From Rheinheimera sp. MM224 (lineage in GTDB: Bacteria > Pseudomonadota > Gammaproteobacteria > Enterobacterales > Alteromonadaceae): a DNA stretch of 64,000 bases. A model generated the notes under the pieces. That model had not been told where the DNA came from, did not search any database, and saw only the letters and a program-made list of their open reading frames with translations. Every line of letters starts with the position of its first letter. Position 1 is the stretch's first letter. Of this stretch, positions 43,602 to 54,395 are shown piece by piece. The translations under genes were made by a program, and so were the position numbers. The DNA lies in NCBI RefSeq assembly GCF_947090785.1, contig NZ_OX352320.1, positions 4,019,001-4,083,000 of the forward strand, given 5' to 3'.

Positions 43602-44488
43602 CAGCGATCTCCTGCCACAGCGGAAGCTTGCGCATCAGGCGGAGCTATTTGCTCGTCAATTTCCGGTTTAGCTTTAGGCCAGACTAATAACACATAACGA
43701 ATACGATCAAGTTGGGCATAAGGCCGTGCATAGACCTGCAAAAATGGCTGTTGTGCATTACGACTAATTCTTACCACTTCAGCCACCGGATAACCTTCTG
43801 GGAAAATACCATCCAGACCTGAGGTGATCAGTTTATCGCCTTGCTGAATATCTGCGCTGTGCGGAATATGCATCAGACGCACTTCGTCCGACTGACCTAA
43901 TCCTTCAGCCACCACATGATCGCCGTTACGTTCAACCCGTAAGGATATCGCATGAGTGGTATCAGAAATTAATAATGCGCGGCTGCTGGTTGGCCCAACA
44001 CTGACGATTTGTCCCAGTACACCCAAATCATCAATTAAAGGTTGCTGTGCGACGACACCGTCGTTGCTGCCTTTATTGATCACTATCTGGTTACTGAACG
44101 GATGACTGTATACGGCCAATACTTCGGCCACCAGACGCTTACTGTCAGCAACAGGCACAGAACCTAACAGGGAACGTAATTTGTCGTTTTCCTGCTGTAA
44201 AAATTGCAGGCGCTGCATCTGGGTATTTTGGCGAAGCAAGGTTTCACGCAGCTTCTGGTTTTGTTCCAGTAAACGCTGGTGAGACATAAATTGTTCAGAG
44301 GCATCGGACATCATGGCTTGAGGTAAATTAGCCATGTAATACAAAGGGCTCACAGTTGCGGTTAAATAACTACGCAACTGTGTGGAGCTGTCGGTGAATC
44401 TGTCCAGCGTCATCAGCCCAACGCTGCATAAGACTGCAAAAAACAGCCGTAATGGCAGAGATGGGCCGCGCTCAAAGATAGGTTTCAT
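43601..44488 (-). CDS. mreC: Rod shape-determining protein MreC
   Basis: This 295-residue bitopic periplasmic protein has a transmembrane helix at about 11-27, then a coiled-coil (HQRLLEQNQKLRETLLRQN, RLQFLQQENDKLRSLLG) and two beta domains (VINKGSNDGVVAQQPLIDD, LITSGLDGIFPEGYPVAEV). All are typical of MreC. It starts 14 bases after the mreB stop in the mreBCD operon and scaffolds the cell-elongation complex. Confidence 0.94.
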   Translation of the reverse strand: MKPIFERGPSLPLRLFFAVLCSVGLMTLDRFTDSSTQLRSYLTATVSPLYYMANLPQAMMSDASEQFMSHQRLLEQNQKLRETLLRQNTQMQRLQFLQQENDKLRSLLGSVPVADSKRLVAEVLAVYSHPFSNQIVINKGSNDGVVAQQPLIDDLGVLGQIVSVGPTSSRALLISDTTHAISLRVERNGDHVVAEGLGQSDEVRLMHIPHSADIQQGDKLITSGLDGIFPEGYPVAEVVRISRNAQQPFLQVYARPYAQLDRIRYVLLVWPKAKPEIDEQIAPPDAQASAVAGDR

Positions 44489-44502
44489 TCAGGACTGACT
44501 TG

Positions 44503-45567
<1,065 letters not shown>

Positions 45568-45781
45568 CTAAGAGGTGGTGACACAAGGTGCCCGACGAAA
45601 TGGGGCTTATTTTAAGTAACAAAACGCCAAGAAAATAGCTTTATCTTTAGTTTTTACCAAATTAAACCAAAGCCATTGAAAAGCCAAATGTTTAGTCATC
45701 AGACAAGACTGAGTAATTTAAGTTTTATCGCAGCAGAAATATAAAAATAAACAGGTCCACAGAAATATTCAGCGCATCAAA

Positions 45782-45823
45782 GTCAGAGTAAAACTAAAGG
45801 TATGCATTTAATTTTACTCTGAC
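45782..45823 (-). terminator. GTCAGA-family hairpin ending the MSHA operon
   Basis: GTCAGAGTAAAA (45782-45793) and TTTTACTCTGAC (45812-45823) are perfect complements with an 18-base loop, 10 bases past the mshQ stop. Its placement insulates mreBCD from the upstream pilus genes. Confidence 0.8.
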
Positions 45824-45832
45824 CCGAATAGG

Positions 45833-48800
45833 TTAGTTCAGCCGCTCCTGCCAGAAGATTTGACGTTTGTTGCCACGGTAACGGCCAACACTGACTTCAG
45901 AAAATGGATTATCTGCAACCTGACTGCCATTTTCCTCCAGCCAGTTGTATTTCAACCAGTCAGGGGCAGCATAAAATACTGGCCAGACACCTGTTGAACC
46001 GCCCGGAATCGTTGCACTAAGAGATGTAGCCCCAGTCAAACCTGAACTCAGTGGATAGCTGCTTCCCGTTACTCCTAAGCCTGCAGTACTAAAACTGACT
46101 GAAGCAGGATCTATAGTCGTACAGCTGTCATCGATATTCACAACAAAAGCTGTACCAGACCAAAATTCTGTTCTGAACTCTAACGGCACCAGAGTTGAAG
46201 CTGGGGCAGCATCCGCCACATTGCCACCTTTAATCACTAAACGGCCATACTTCTGAGTAGGAGCTGTGATGCCAACCTCAACTTTCTGACACAGACCAGC
46301 ATCTGTAGTTTTGACACAGACACCATCCTGATCCGCCCATTGTCCGGCTAAGAGATTCAATTTCAACTGAGGTACAAAAGGAGCAGGATAATCCGGCTCT
46401 ACAGGCCGCAAATAACTCAGCACATCACCACTTAGGGTAAGGCTGAACAGGCCATCATACGCATTGCTTTGGTTGCTCAGAGCAAAATTGCCCCTGCTGA
46501 CCGCCACTGGGGAACTCAAAGAAACAGCGGCGTCGCTATAGGACGTCGTTGTAGTAGTTGCTGGCCCAGCCCAGTTACCTGCACGGAAAAAACTATGAGC
46601 ATAGTTTTGGGTGGTTATACCTTGCATATTTCGGGCTTCATAAACCACAGATGGATTGGTCTGATACTGCATAGACTGCCCCAGATAATGGAAATTACTA
46701 CAGTTTTGCAGAGCAGGAATCACAGCTGTCGCAGGCGTGGCAGTGAAATAAGCCGGAATAAAACGCCCAATAGCGGCACTGGTTGCACTTGGAATGGTAT
46801 AGCCAAAATAACCATTTGTAGCAGGAGAAGCGGTAAAGCTAAAAACACCTACTTCAGATACAGATGGAGCTATGGTGGTGACGCCACCAGCCGCAGCAAC
46901 ATGGTTATACGAGGCTAAACTTAAAGAACCTGTACTAGCCCCCTGCGAAACCAATGGCGCCACTAAATTGCGGCTCAGTCCGATAGTATTCAGCCGGAAA
47001 TTCGGAGTGTTTAATGTATTTCCGCAAAGGTTCGTATCACCATTATTAGCCGAAGCTTTGGCTATCACTGATAGATTAAAAGTTTCACCCGCTTTTTTAT
47101 AGGCATTGCAGTTGGTATAAGGAGAAGCACAACTGACGGGGGCTGTAATAGTATTCCCCTCCTGCACACAAAGACCGGCAGGCCGGGCGATAAATTGATC
47201 AGAGCCTGTCATCACCAACCCGGTATCTGAACCAGCTCCGTCATAACGAGCATTAAATTGCATTTGGCCTGCATCAATATAATTCAATGATACAGTGGCC
47301 TGACCGCTGGCATTAAAACTCAGGTTTCTTGTTTGTGCAGCCCCCTCAGATTGAGCTATTGCCACAGTATCCACCAGAACGGAACGACTTTCTGGTCGGC
47401 CGGATGCGACTGGGTCTATATAGTCGGACCAGAGTTTGACGGCTTTAGTCACACTTGCGAACGCAGGGACACACTGCTGGCTAGAGTTATCTTTGCGCAC
47501 TGCGCTTATCACTACATTCTGTGACTGGTTGGCAATCATATCTTGCACATTAAATACAAAACCGCTGTCTGCCACTGTAAAAATACAATCATCAGCTGCC
47601 CCCCCTTGCAGACATTGCACAGCATTGGTAGGAGTGACACTCGACGATGTGACAGCCAGTGTAAAACTCCCTGCTGTCGTTTTAATTAAGTTTTTTGATG
47701 TTGAACCGGTAAAAGTAAAAGGATTAGTGCCACTCCAACTGCCGCCAACTGCCGCAAGGTTTAACGTCACAGGAGAAGTATACAGCTCTGTACAAGACGC
47801 ATTGGCACAAGCCTTAATAATGACTTCGGTTGGGTTGCAGGTTAAGGGCGAAGCCGGGTAACTAAACTCTATATGGTGTAATTGTGACCCCAGCTCTATC
47901 GGAGCAGAAGGCTGCTGTGTACAAACCTGAATATTAGTAATTTCATGGAAATTCGTATTGTCGCCTGTGGAACCTGTGTAGGAAAGCAACAAATTGGCCG
48001 GAGGGGCTGGCTGGCCCAAACTAAGCAAATTCGATGATGTCAGCAAAGTACTGTAACTAGAACCACCAGCCAGGCGTCTTTCCAACTGGAACGAAACCGT
48101 TTGTGGGCTTGCGATTCTGGAATCAATAGTAATTCTGTATCTGTCCCCTCGGGCTAGCGTGCTACCGGTTGAACTCAGTATAGGAGACAAGGTAGTGGTG
48201 CCACCAAGCCAGCCATAGTTAGTACTGCTTGCAGCCCTGACCCCTATAGCTTGAGGACGAGCCGTTGTACCACCAACCCGTCCTTCCGTGGCCTGAGAAA
48301 AACTACCATACTCATCAAAACCTATACCGAGCCAGCCTCCGGAAAAACCATTCTGTGCCGGGCTGACATTGGTGCGTTGCGCATAACCAAGGCTACCACC
48401 GTAACTGCCAGGAACCGGGGCTATTGCAGCATCGGACAATACAACAGCAATACCATCAGCTCCATTGATACCACCACCATAAGCATAATGATCAAACTCT
48501 ATGGTCATTTTATTGCCAGCGGCAGGGAAGCTACGCTTAAAGGTGATAGAAGTGGCCTGATTTAAGGTGTTTTCAGTCAGCCGCAAACGACTGGGAGAGG
48601 TTCTTAATGAAGGAGGCGTGCTGTTGCGTTGTGTTAAATACCAGTTTGCATCGTTGGCAAAGTTTTCTGTAAAACATTCATTGATACAAGTAGCGACTTG
48701 CTCGTACATATTTTTGATATCAGATGTCAGCAGCTCCCGATCATAAAATCTGACTTCATCAATTTGGCCACGAATACCTGCTGTTCCATCCGGCAAGGCA

Positions 48801-50584
48801 CCGATAGCAAAATTCCCAGTGCCGTCATTGGGCGTTTTTGCACTGTCACTGTCGCCTATAGTGCTGTCCGGTACGCCATCCACCAGTTGATTATTCACGT
48901 AAAGCCGCATCCGTCTGTTATTTTTACTATAGCTGAACGCAATGTGCTGCCACTGATCATTAAAAATAGCGGTACCACTGGTTTCAACATAACGAACACC
49001 GCCGCCTGTCATCCGGACTGAAAACCTTAAATTGCCGCCTGACTCGCGGGTTAATTGAAAACGCCCGGCTAAACCACTGACTGCACCACCGTAAGCCATA
49101 ATAGTCTGGCTACCCGAAGCCTGAGCAGCAGCACTCATTTTTAGCCACAAGGTAAAACCAAATTCATCACTGTTGTGGAAATAGCTGTTTCTGGCTATAT
49201 CCACAAAAGGATGGCTGAACGTACCTGTCGCCTGAAAATCGCCATAAGTACAGGAAGCAGGTGACGGGAATAACTGAGCAACAACGGCACTGTTAACAGC
49301 ACGGCCATGCTTGGCCTCCAATGAAGAGTCTTTCACTTCACCAGCGCTGCCATTCCAAAGCACTTCATCAAAACGCCAGTAGGAATCTCTGGTTACCGTA
49401 CCTACACCACCACAGGCATACAAAGGCTCGTCCACAGGAATACAGGAGCCAATCACCTCACTGCTACCGTTGACATAGACCTTGTCATAGTCAGGCGTGA
49501 CTAAGTCGCCATAAACTTGCGAGTTATTCACTGAAATACTGCCGGAAACCGAGGTCACTAAGACAGGAGAAGTATCTGAACCCAACGTACTGTTATTGAT
49601 AGTGACAGTACTGGCGCTGGTAATGGAACCACTGGTCATAGTGACATTATTCACTACGGCAGGGTTGTTGGACGTCATAGTGTAGTCACCTGAGATAGTA
49701 CCGCCAGTGATGCTAATGCCAGATTGCACAGTAGCGCCTCCGGCAAGGTCGGTATTATTGGTGGTTAAGGTACAACAAGGCGTAGTGATCATGCCGGTGA
49801 CTGAGCCACCTGTCAGATTTAAAGCTCCATTTGTACTGGTAACATCAGCTAAGAAAACATCGTTGTTGGTGGTGATATTACTGCTGATAGTGACATTCGC
49901 ATTATAAGTGCTGTTACTGGTATTCAACGCCCCGTTGGTGACTGTCACAGTTGAGCCGTATTGACTCGCTGAGCTGGTAATGCCATTTCGAATACTGACA
50001 GCCCCACTGACTGAGCTGCTGCTGACAGAACCAGTTCCTGAGGTAGTCAGACTTCCTGTTAAACTGGTATTCGTTAGCGTAAGGCTGCCATAAGTCGCCA
50101 GAATATTACCTGTTTGATTCAGGTTCTGCACACTGACAGCAGCCTCAGAGCTGATGTTTCCCGTGATACTGGCTCGCACCGCGTTACTGGTGCCCTGCAC
50201 AAGCACACCACCACTTTCAGTTTGAATATGGCCAAAAAGCTGAGTCTGGCCATAAATTTGGATCTGACCATAAGAGCTGACCAGACTGATACGGTTAGAA
50301 CTGCTGCCAATCAGGTTGTTCGTTGCAGAAATACCGGCGTTGGCAGACAAGTTAATGCCAGAGCTGGTATTGGTTGCGATTTGGTCGCCACTCGCAAAGC
50401 TGATTTGGCCTGAACAGGTAAAAGTTCGGTTAAAGGCATTGTAAGACCAGCTGCCACTACAAGTTCCACTGCTATTTAGTGAGGTCAGGTTAGTTGGGCT
50501 GATATTGAAGTTAATAGTGGCGGCAAAAGCAGGCAAATTCGCAAAAAGCAGAAAGCCGGTAGCCACCCACAACAATAGTTTCAT
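45833..50584 (-). CDS. mshQ: MSHA pilus protein MshQ, multi-lectin architecture
   Basis: This 1583-residue exported protein has a signal peptide of about 21 residues. Then comes about 350 residues of short Ser/Thr/Asn-rich repeats with a period near 20, suggesting a beta-helix. A LamG/concanavalin-like domain follows (about 400-620: FGFTLWLKMSAA, HIAFSYSKNNRRMRLYVNNQLVDG, IDEVRFYDREL). A second L-type-lectin-like domain lies at about 630-900 (ITFKRSFPAAGNKMTIEFDHYAYGG, GGWLGIGFDEYG). The rest is the long DUF6701-type C-terminal part of MshQ. It is the last gene of the locus, as in Vibrio and Shewanella. The domains suggest a surface adhesin or pilus-tip protein that binds glycans; its biochemical role is not established. 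Confidence 0.88.
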   Translation of the reverse strand: MKLLLWVATGFLLFANLPAFAATINFNISPTNLTSLNSSGTCSGSWSYNAFNRTFTCSGQISFASGDQIATNTSSGINLSANAGISATNNLIGSSSNRISLVSSYGQIQIYGQTQLFGHIQTESGGVLVQGTSNAVRASITGNISSEAAVSVQNLNQTGNILATYGSLTLTNTSLTGSLTTSGTGSVSSSSVSGAVSIRNGITSSASQYGSTVTVTNGALNTSNSTYNANVTISSNITTNNDVFLADVTSTNGALNLTGGSVTGMITTPCCTLTTNNTDLAGGATVQSGISITGGTISGDYTMTSNNPAVVNNVTMTSGSITSASTVTINNSTLGSDTSPVLVTSVSGSISVNNSQVYGDLVTPDYDKVYVNGSSEVIGSCIPVDEPLYACGGVGTVTRDSYWRFDEVLWNGSAGEVKDSSLEAKHGRAVNSAVVAQLFPSPASCTYGDFQATGTFSHPFVDIARNSYFHNSDEFGFTLWLKMSAAAQASGSQTIMAYGGAVSGLAGRFQLTRESGGNLRFSVRMTGGGVRYVETSGTAIFNDQWQHIAFSYSKNNRRMRLYVNNQLVDGVPDSTIGDSDSAKTPNDGTGNFAIGALPDGTAGIRGQIDEVRFYDRELLTSDIKNMYEQVATCINECFTENFANDANWYLTQRNSTPPSLRTSPSRLRLTENTLNQATSITFKRSFPAAGNKMTIEFDHYAYGGGINGADGIAVVLSDAAIAPVPGSYGGSLGYAQRTNVSPAQNGFSGGWLGIGFDEYGSFSQATEGRVGGTTARPQAIGVRAASSTNYGWLGGTTTLSPILSSTGSTLARGDRYRITIDSRIASPQTVSFQLERRLAGGSSYSTLLTSSNLLSLGQPAPPANLLLSYTGSTGDNTNFHEITNIQVCTQQPSAPIELGSQLHHIEFSYPASPLTCNPTEVIIKACANASCTELYTSPVTLNLAAVGGSWSGTNPFTFTGSTSKNLIKTTAGSFTLAVTSSSVTPTNAVQCLQGGAADDCIFTVADSGFVFNVQDMIANQSQNVVISAVRKDNSSQQCVPAFASVTKAVKLWSDYIDPVASGRPESRSVLVDTVAIAQSEGAAQTRNLSFNASGQATVSLNYIDAGQMQFNARYDGAGSDTGLVMTGSDQFIARPAGLCVQEGNTITAPVSCASPYTNCNAYKKAGETFNLSVIAKASANNGDTNLCGNTLNTPNFRLNTIGLSRNLVAPLVSQGASTGSLSLASYNHVAAAGGVTTIAPSVSEVGVFSFTASPATNGYFGYTIPSATSAAIGRFIPAYFTATPATAVIPALQNCSNFHYLGQSMQYQTNPSVVYEARNMQGITTQNYAHSFFRAGNWAGPATTTTTSYSDAAVSLSSPVAVSRGNFALSNQSNAYDGLFSLTLSGDVLSYLRPVEPDYPAPFVPQLKLNLLAGQWADQDGVCVKTTDAGLCQKVEVGITAPTQKYGRLVIKGGNVADAAPASTLVPLEFRTEFWSGTAFVVNIDDSCTTIDPASVSFSTAGLGVTGSSYPLSSGLTGATSLSATIPGGSTGVWPVFYAAPDWLKYNWLEENGSQVADNPFSEVSVGRYRGNKRQIFWQERLN

Positions 50585-50651
50585 ACAGCTACCTCACTCT
50601 TTCGTAAAAGAGTATTACAACGGTTCACAGCTTTGTTAGTTATAGCACCCA

Positions 50652-51104
50652 CTAACGCCAAACCTCCATCTGAATGGTGCGGGAAGTTTGAAATTGTCCG
50701 CTACCACAAGTACCTGTGCTGGTTAGTTGGTAATAAATAGTTTCTGTGGCAGCCGCAGTGGCACGTCCTGAGTTGCAATTTAAGGTAAAACTGCAGCTCT
50801 GAAGCCCGTTGGCAGTGAAGGATACAACCGCAGCAGGAGCAGTTCCCACAGTCCCCACAGGAGCACAATAAGTTGATGTACCGACAGGGTTAGCGTTTGT
50901 GGTCAAAGGGAAAAGCTGAACCAGGCCTTGTTCCATGCCAGACTGAGCTGCAAAAAAAGCTCTCGTGCCTAACACTTCGTAACTGATACTTTCAGTACTG
51001 CTGGTCAATAATTTAGATAAAGCGGCGACTAATAAAGTCATCACAACAATAATAAAAATAGCAATGATCAGAGCGCTGCCTTGCTGTTTCGTTCGTTTAG
51101 GCAT
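50652..51104 (-). CDS. mshP: MSHA minor pseudopilin MshP
   Basis: This 150-residue protein has a type IV prepilin-like N-terminus (QQGSALIIAIFIIVVMTLLVAALSKLL), with cleavage expected after Gly and Ser-Ala at +1/+2. The hydrophobic helix is followed by a Cys-containing beta domain. The reading frame continues upstream into mshO, but the ATG at 51104, seven bases after the mshO stop, gives the short basic leader (MPKRTKQQG) expected. An ATG at 51122 is the alternative. Confidence 0.85.
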   Translation of the reverse strand: MPKRTKQQGSALIIAIFIIVVMTLLVAALSKLLTSSTESISYEVLGTRAFFAAQSGMEQGLVQLFPLTTNANPVGTSTYCAPVGTVGTAPAAVVSFTANGLQSCSFTLNCNSGRATAAATETIYYQLTSTGTCGSGQFQTSRTIQMEVWR

Positions 51105-51111
51105 AGAAAAA

Positions 51112-51912
51112 TCAGGGGACATTGGGAATATGGATCTCCTGATTAAACACCAAGGTATCGTTGAAGTTCGATCTGAATGCCAGACGAATATGCACAACTG
51201 CATTACGGGTTAACACCACACTATTTTCAAAGCTAAAAACAGGAATATCCGGGTTAGGATCCGTATAAAAATTTAAGTCAATATTCTCGGCCATCAACAC
51301 ACCAGTGGGTAAATTAGCGCCAGCTACAGATTCTATACTTGCACGCTGATAGCGCAGTAAAGTAGTCCCGACCACACAATAGGCGACTGGTGGCGTCATA
51401 AAATACATGCGTTGGCTCGGAGAGTTTGGAACAACATTACCAGGAAAAGTAAAAGTCACATTCAGTAAGCGTGGATTCGTATTCACCACCAAAGAAAGCG
51501 TATTTGCGACCCGTTGTTGCTGATAAACATCTGTACCAGCATTTACGGGATACACAGTCATAAGAGCTGAGGTGTTAGCCACTAAAGCATCCCAGCTTGC
51601 TGTACTAAATAAAGTGGTTGGACTTACCAGACTGCCTTCATATCGCCCTGCCTGCAGCAGAGGAGCAAACTCGATGCATTGTCCGTTATTCCATGTCCTT
51701 ACACTATTTGGAACTACATTCCTCAGCTCTCGCGTCAAACGTTCTATAGCAAAGCGACTTTGACTGAGTAGCTGATCCCGCCCTGCAGCATCAGCGTACA
51801 TTTGAGCACCCAGCCCAAGGTAACTTGTGGTCGCTATCCCCACTATACCAAGCACTACAATAACCAGTATCAGCTCAACCAAAGTAAAACCAGATGTGCG
51901 GCTTTTACTCAT
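51112..51912 (-). CDS. mshO: MSHA minor pilin MshO
   Basis: This 266-residue prepilin has a class III/type IV signal (SGFTLVELILVIVVLGIVGIA) with the Glu at +5 of the mature protein. The body resembles PilW/GspJ-type large minor pilins (RDQLLSQSRFAIERLTRELRNVVPNSVR). The start codon shares its first base with the mshD stop (TAATG). It probably sits at the pilus tip with MshP, MshD and MshC as an initiation complex. Confidence 0.9.
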   Translation of the reverse strand: MSKSRTSGFTLVELILVIVVLGIVGIATTSYLGLGAQMYADAAGRDQLLSQSRFAIERLTRELRNVVPNSVRTWNNGQCIEFAPLLQAGRYEGSLVSPTTLFSTASWDALVANTSALMTVYPVNAGTDVYQQQRVANTLSLVVNTNPRLLNVTFTFPGNVVPNSPSQRMYFMTPPVAYCVVGTTLLRYQRASIESVAGANLPTGVLMAENIDLNFYTDPNPDIPVFSFENSVVLTRNAVVHIRLAFRSNFNDTLVFNQEIHIPNVP

Positions 51913-52466
51913 TACCAGTTGCTCCGGTAAGCAGAAAAAGCCAAAGCTTCACCTGAAGGCGTAGTGATGGTAACAGTCACTCTTTTAGCTTGCTCCGCAA
52001 CTTGTCCTAAATCTGCACCGGCACAACTGACGATCACATTGGCCTGATAACCAGTATATAAATTGTTCAGAGCCAAATTGCCTGTACTACCGACAATATC
52101 ACTGCCGTTTAACTGCAAACCGTTAAAATCATCCACATCGTTATAACCAGCGCGGGTCTCACTTTCAGCACCCAAGGCGTTACAAGCAGTACAAACCGGA
52201 TAACCGTTGTCACCACAACGGAATTCGCCACCAGCCCGGTCTGAATTCTGATCAAAAGAGCGAGCCATAATTTCATTTAATAAACTATGCCCAAGCTCCG
52301 CAGCACGCACCTGATGCCAGGGGTCTGCACTTTTTTTGTAAAGAGGGCCTAAAACACCAGTAATAACCACCAGAGCTATTGCCAACACCACAATGCCAAC
52401 AATTATCTCAATTAAGGTAAAACCAGATTGAGGCTTAGGGGCTGAGGAAAAAGGTGAGGCTAACAT
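51912..52466 (-). CDS. mshD: MSHA minor pilin MshD
   Basis: This 184-residue prepilin has a leader ending QSG, then FTLIEIIVGIVVLAIALVVITG, and a body with the MshD-like segment WHQVRAAELGHSLLNEIMARSFD. Two cysteine pairs follow (FRCGDNGYPVCTACN and VSCAG). The start overlaps the mshC stop by seven bases. Confidence 0.9.
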   Translation of the reverse strand: MLASPFSSAPKPQSGFTLIEIIVGIVVLAIALVVITGVLGPLYKKSADPWHQVRAAELGHSLLNEIMARSFDQNSDRAGGEFRCGDNGYPVCTACNALGAESETRAGYNDVDDFNGLQLNGSDIVGSTGNLALNNLYTGYQANVIVSCAGADLGQVAEQAKRVTVTITTPSGEALAFSAYRSNW

Positions 52467-52999
52467 GGATGGATATAGCCTTCAGATTCAATACAAATTT
52501 TGTAGGTTATTACGTCAGTAATTTCGATACGCAAACCAGCAGTTATTAACGTATTTGTATTAGTGGTAGGTTGGCCCAGCGAGTTGAACTTAAACAGAAA
52601 AGGTAGTGTTTGATTTGTACCACCTGTAGACGCCGCAGTATTAAACAAACTTAACCCAAGGGAGCTGCCTGCTGGACGCATAAACTGCAAACCAGAATTT
52701 TGGTTAGCTGCAGCGGTCAGTTGAGTATTAGTTTCAATGGCATCGCATGGCGAAACATTAGGAAAACCTAACTGAAATTGAGTGAGAATAAGCTGATGGC
52801 AAAATCCAGCAGAAGTCTGCTGCATTGCTTGAGTTTGCATACGACGCAGGATAGAGATCATCTGATCCTGCGTCGTTTTTTCTTCCGCACCACCTTTGCC
52901 AACAAAACGTGGCAAGGCTGTGGCAGATAAAATACCTAATAAAGTGATAACAATGAGGAGTTCAATTAATGTCAGGCCACGATTGGTTTTGCGCAACAT
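52460..52999 (-). CDS. mshC: MSHA minor pilin MshC
   Basis: This 179-residue prepilin has a leader MLRKTNRG, then LTLIELLIVITLLGILSATALPRF. Residue +1 is Leu rather than Phe, with Glu at +5 kept. The body is FimT/GspH-like (TTQDQMISILRRMQTQAMQQ, SAGFCHQLIL). A GTG at 53002 is directly before the ATG at 52999; the ATG is preferred, with GGGG upstream. Confidence 0.88.
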   Translation of the reverse strand: MLRKTNRGLTLIELLIVITLLGILSATALPRFVGKGGAEEKTTQDQMISILRRMQTQAMQQTSAGFCHQLILTQFQLGFPNVSPCDAIETNTQLTAAANQNSGLQFMRPAGSSLGLSLFNTAASTGGTNQTLPFLFKFNSLGQPTTNTNTLITAGLRIEITDVITYKICIESEGYIHPC

Positions 53000-53020
53000 C
53001 ACTGAACCCCATAGGCTTAC

Positions 53021-53620
53021 TTAGTTACAACCATCATCTTCAACTGTAATAGTTGGTTCAGTAGCTGCATCAGCAGCCTCAGTGTACGTTACAAAACAAG
53101 CATCAGCCAAAGTCGCAGGGTTTAGCTCTGCTACTGAACCAGCTATACGGACAGTTCCAGCAACAAGAGGAATAGTCAGGGCTGGTGTTTGCGCAGTAGC
53201 ATCAATAACTGCGAAGTCTGCTAAATCCAGAGCGGCTGTAAAAGAGGCTGCATCAGCATCAAGGTAACCAAAAGCTAAATCCACTGTACCAACCGCAGCT
53301 ACACAATTAGTAACCGGAACTAAATCTTCGGTTCCGTTTGCAGTAATTTCTGCAGCAGCAGCAGCAACTACAGCTTGGGTAGCACGGTTGTAGCAAGATA
53401 AGTCGGCAGCTGTTTGGCCAGCAATAGCACTTTTACCAAAAACTAGTGAGTTTCCGGTTTTAATTGCGCCTTCAACACTTTGCAATACAGCTTCACGGGC
53501 GTCACCGGTAAAATTCAAAAAACGCGGAGCTGCTGTTACTGCCAAAATACCTAAAATCACGATCACGATAATCAGTTCAACTAAGGTGAAACCTTGTTGA
53601 GTTTTATTGAGAGCTTTCAT
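53021..53620 (-). CDS. mshA: MSHA major pilin MshA
   Basis: This 199-residue pilin has a leader MKALNKTQQG, then FTLVELIIVIVILGILAVTAAPRF (Glu at +5). The MshA-type segment FLNFTGDAREAVLQSVEGAIKTGNSLVFGKSA follows, and then an Ala-rich variable globular domain with four cysteines ending DDGC. It is the likely fibre subunit. A good AGAGG site precedes the ATG. It starts 31 bases downstream of mshB, and a separate strong promoter is not obvious in that short gap. Confidence 0.92.
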   Translation of the reverse strand: MKALNKTQQGFTLVELIIVIVILGILAVTAAPRFLNFTGDAREAVLQSVEGAIKTGNSLVFGKSAIAGQTAADLSCYNRATQAVVAAAAAEITANGTEDLVPVTNCVAAVGTVDLAFGYLDADAASFTAALDLADFAVIDATAQTPALTIPLVAGTVRIAGSVAELNPATLADACFVTYTEAADAATEPTITVEDDGCN

Positions 53621-53651
53621 ACTTCTTACCTCTGTTTAAAAATTTAATTTG

Positions 53652-54293
53652 TTAATTTGGTTTAAGTTTGAACACATTTACAGAGCCAGTAGCTGGATCG
53701 TAAGTGAAACCATTCAGGTCAGCTGTAACACCTGCAGCCGGAATTTCTGTCAGGCCATTGGTCTGATAATAAAAACACTGGTTATTGGTGCCACCAGTGC
53801 CTTCCTGAACCAACAAGCTGAAGCCAGTTAAATCATCAACCTCAATATCACCAGCCACAGTCTGAGCTACAGCTCTTGGGGCATTTTGCATAATGTTTTC
53901 TAATACATTCAAACATTCAGCATGAGTAATAGATGCATCTGTTATCGTTGTATCCGCTCTGCTGTCACCTGTTGGAAAACCAGCGATGATACCAGTACCA
54001 GACGCAGCATTCACACCAACAGTTACACCATCCACAGTGATAAAAGTACCATCAGCAGATAATGTGCCACCACCAGTATCAAAGTTACCTAAAGGACGGC
54101 CGTCAATTTCCCACTGGCCGCGCGCTAAACCTACTGCGGACGCAAAACCACCTGCGATACCGTCAATAGATGCGTCTTCTGCATCATCAGTAATAGCTAG
54201 AAACCGCGGCAATGCTGTTGCTGCTAATAAACCCAAAATTATCACTACTATGATAATTTCGATAATAGTGAAACCACTTTGTCGCTTCATCAT
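53652..54293 (-). CDS. mshB: MSHA pilin-like protein MshB
   Basis: This 213-residue prepilin has a very short leader (MMKRQSG), then FTIIEIIIVVIILGLLAATALPRF. The region FLAITDDAEDASIDGIAGGFASAVGLARGQWE is characteristic of MshB. It has two cysteines (ECLNVL and QCFYY). Two ATGs are adjacent (54293, 54290); GGAG lies five bases before the first. It directly follows mshG with only 102 bp between, so no mshF-sized gene is present. Confidence 0.88.
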   Translation of the reverse strand: MMKRQSGFTIIEIIIVVIILGLLAATALPRFLAITDDAEDASIDGIAGGFASAVGLARGQWEIDGRPLGNFDTGGGTLSADGTFITVDGVTVGVNAASGTGIIAGFPTGDSRADTTITDASITHAECLNVLENIMQNAPRAVAQTVAGDIEVDDLTGFSLLVQEGTGGTNNQCFYYQTNGLTEIPAAGVTADLNGFTYDPATGSVNVFKLKPN

Positions 54294-54395
54294 GTTAACT
54301 CCACACCCTTAATTGTTAGTCTATCGCTGTTTACGCCCATTTTACTTACTATTACAAACTTGTCTTCCGTTTTTTTCATTTTTACCGATTATTTA

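Noticed and set aside
46469..46918. 149-codon plus-strand ORF inside mshQ
   Set aside because: Antisense shadow of a repeat-rich, low-stop coding region; no ribosome-binding site or domain.
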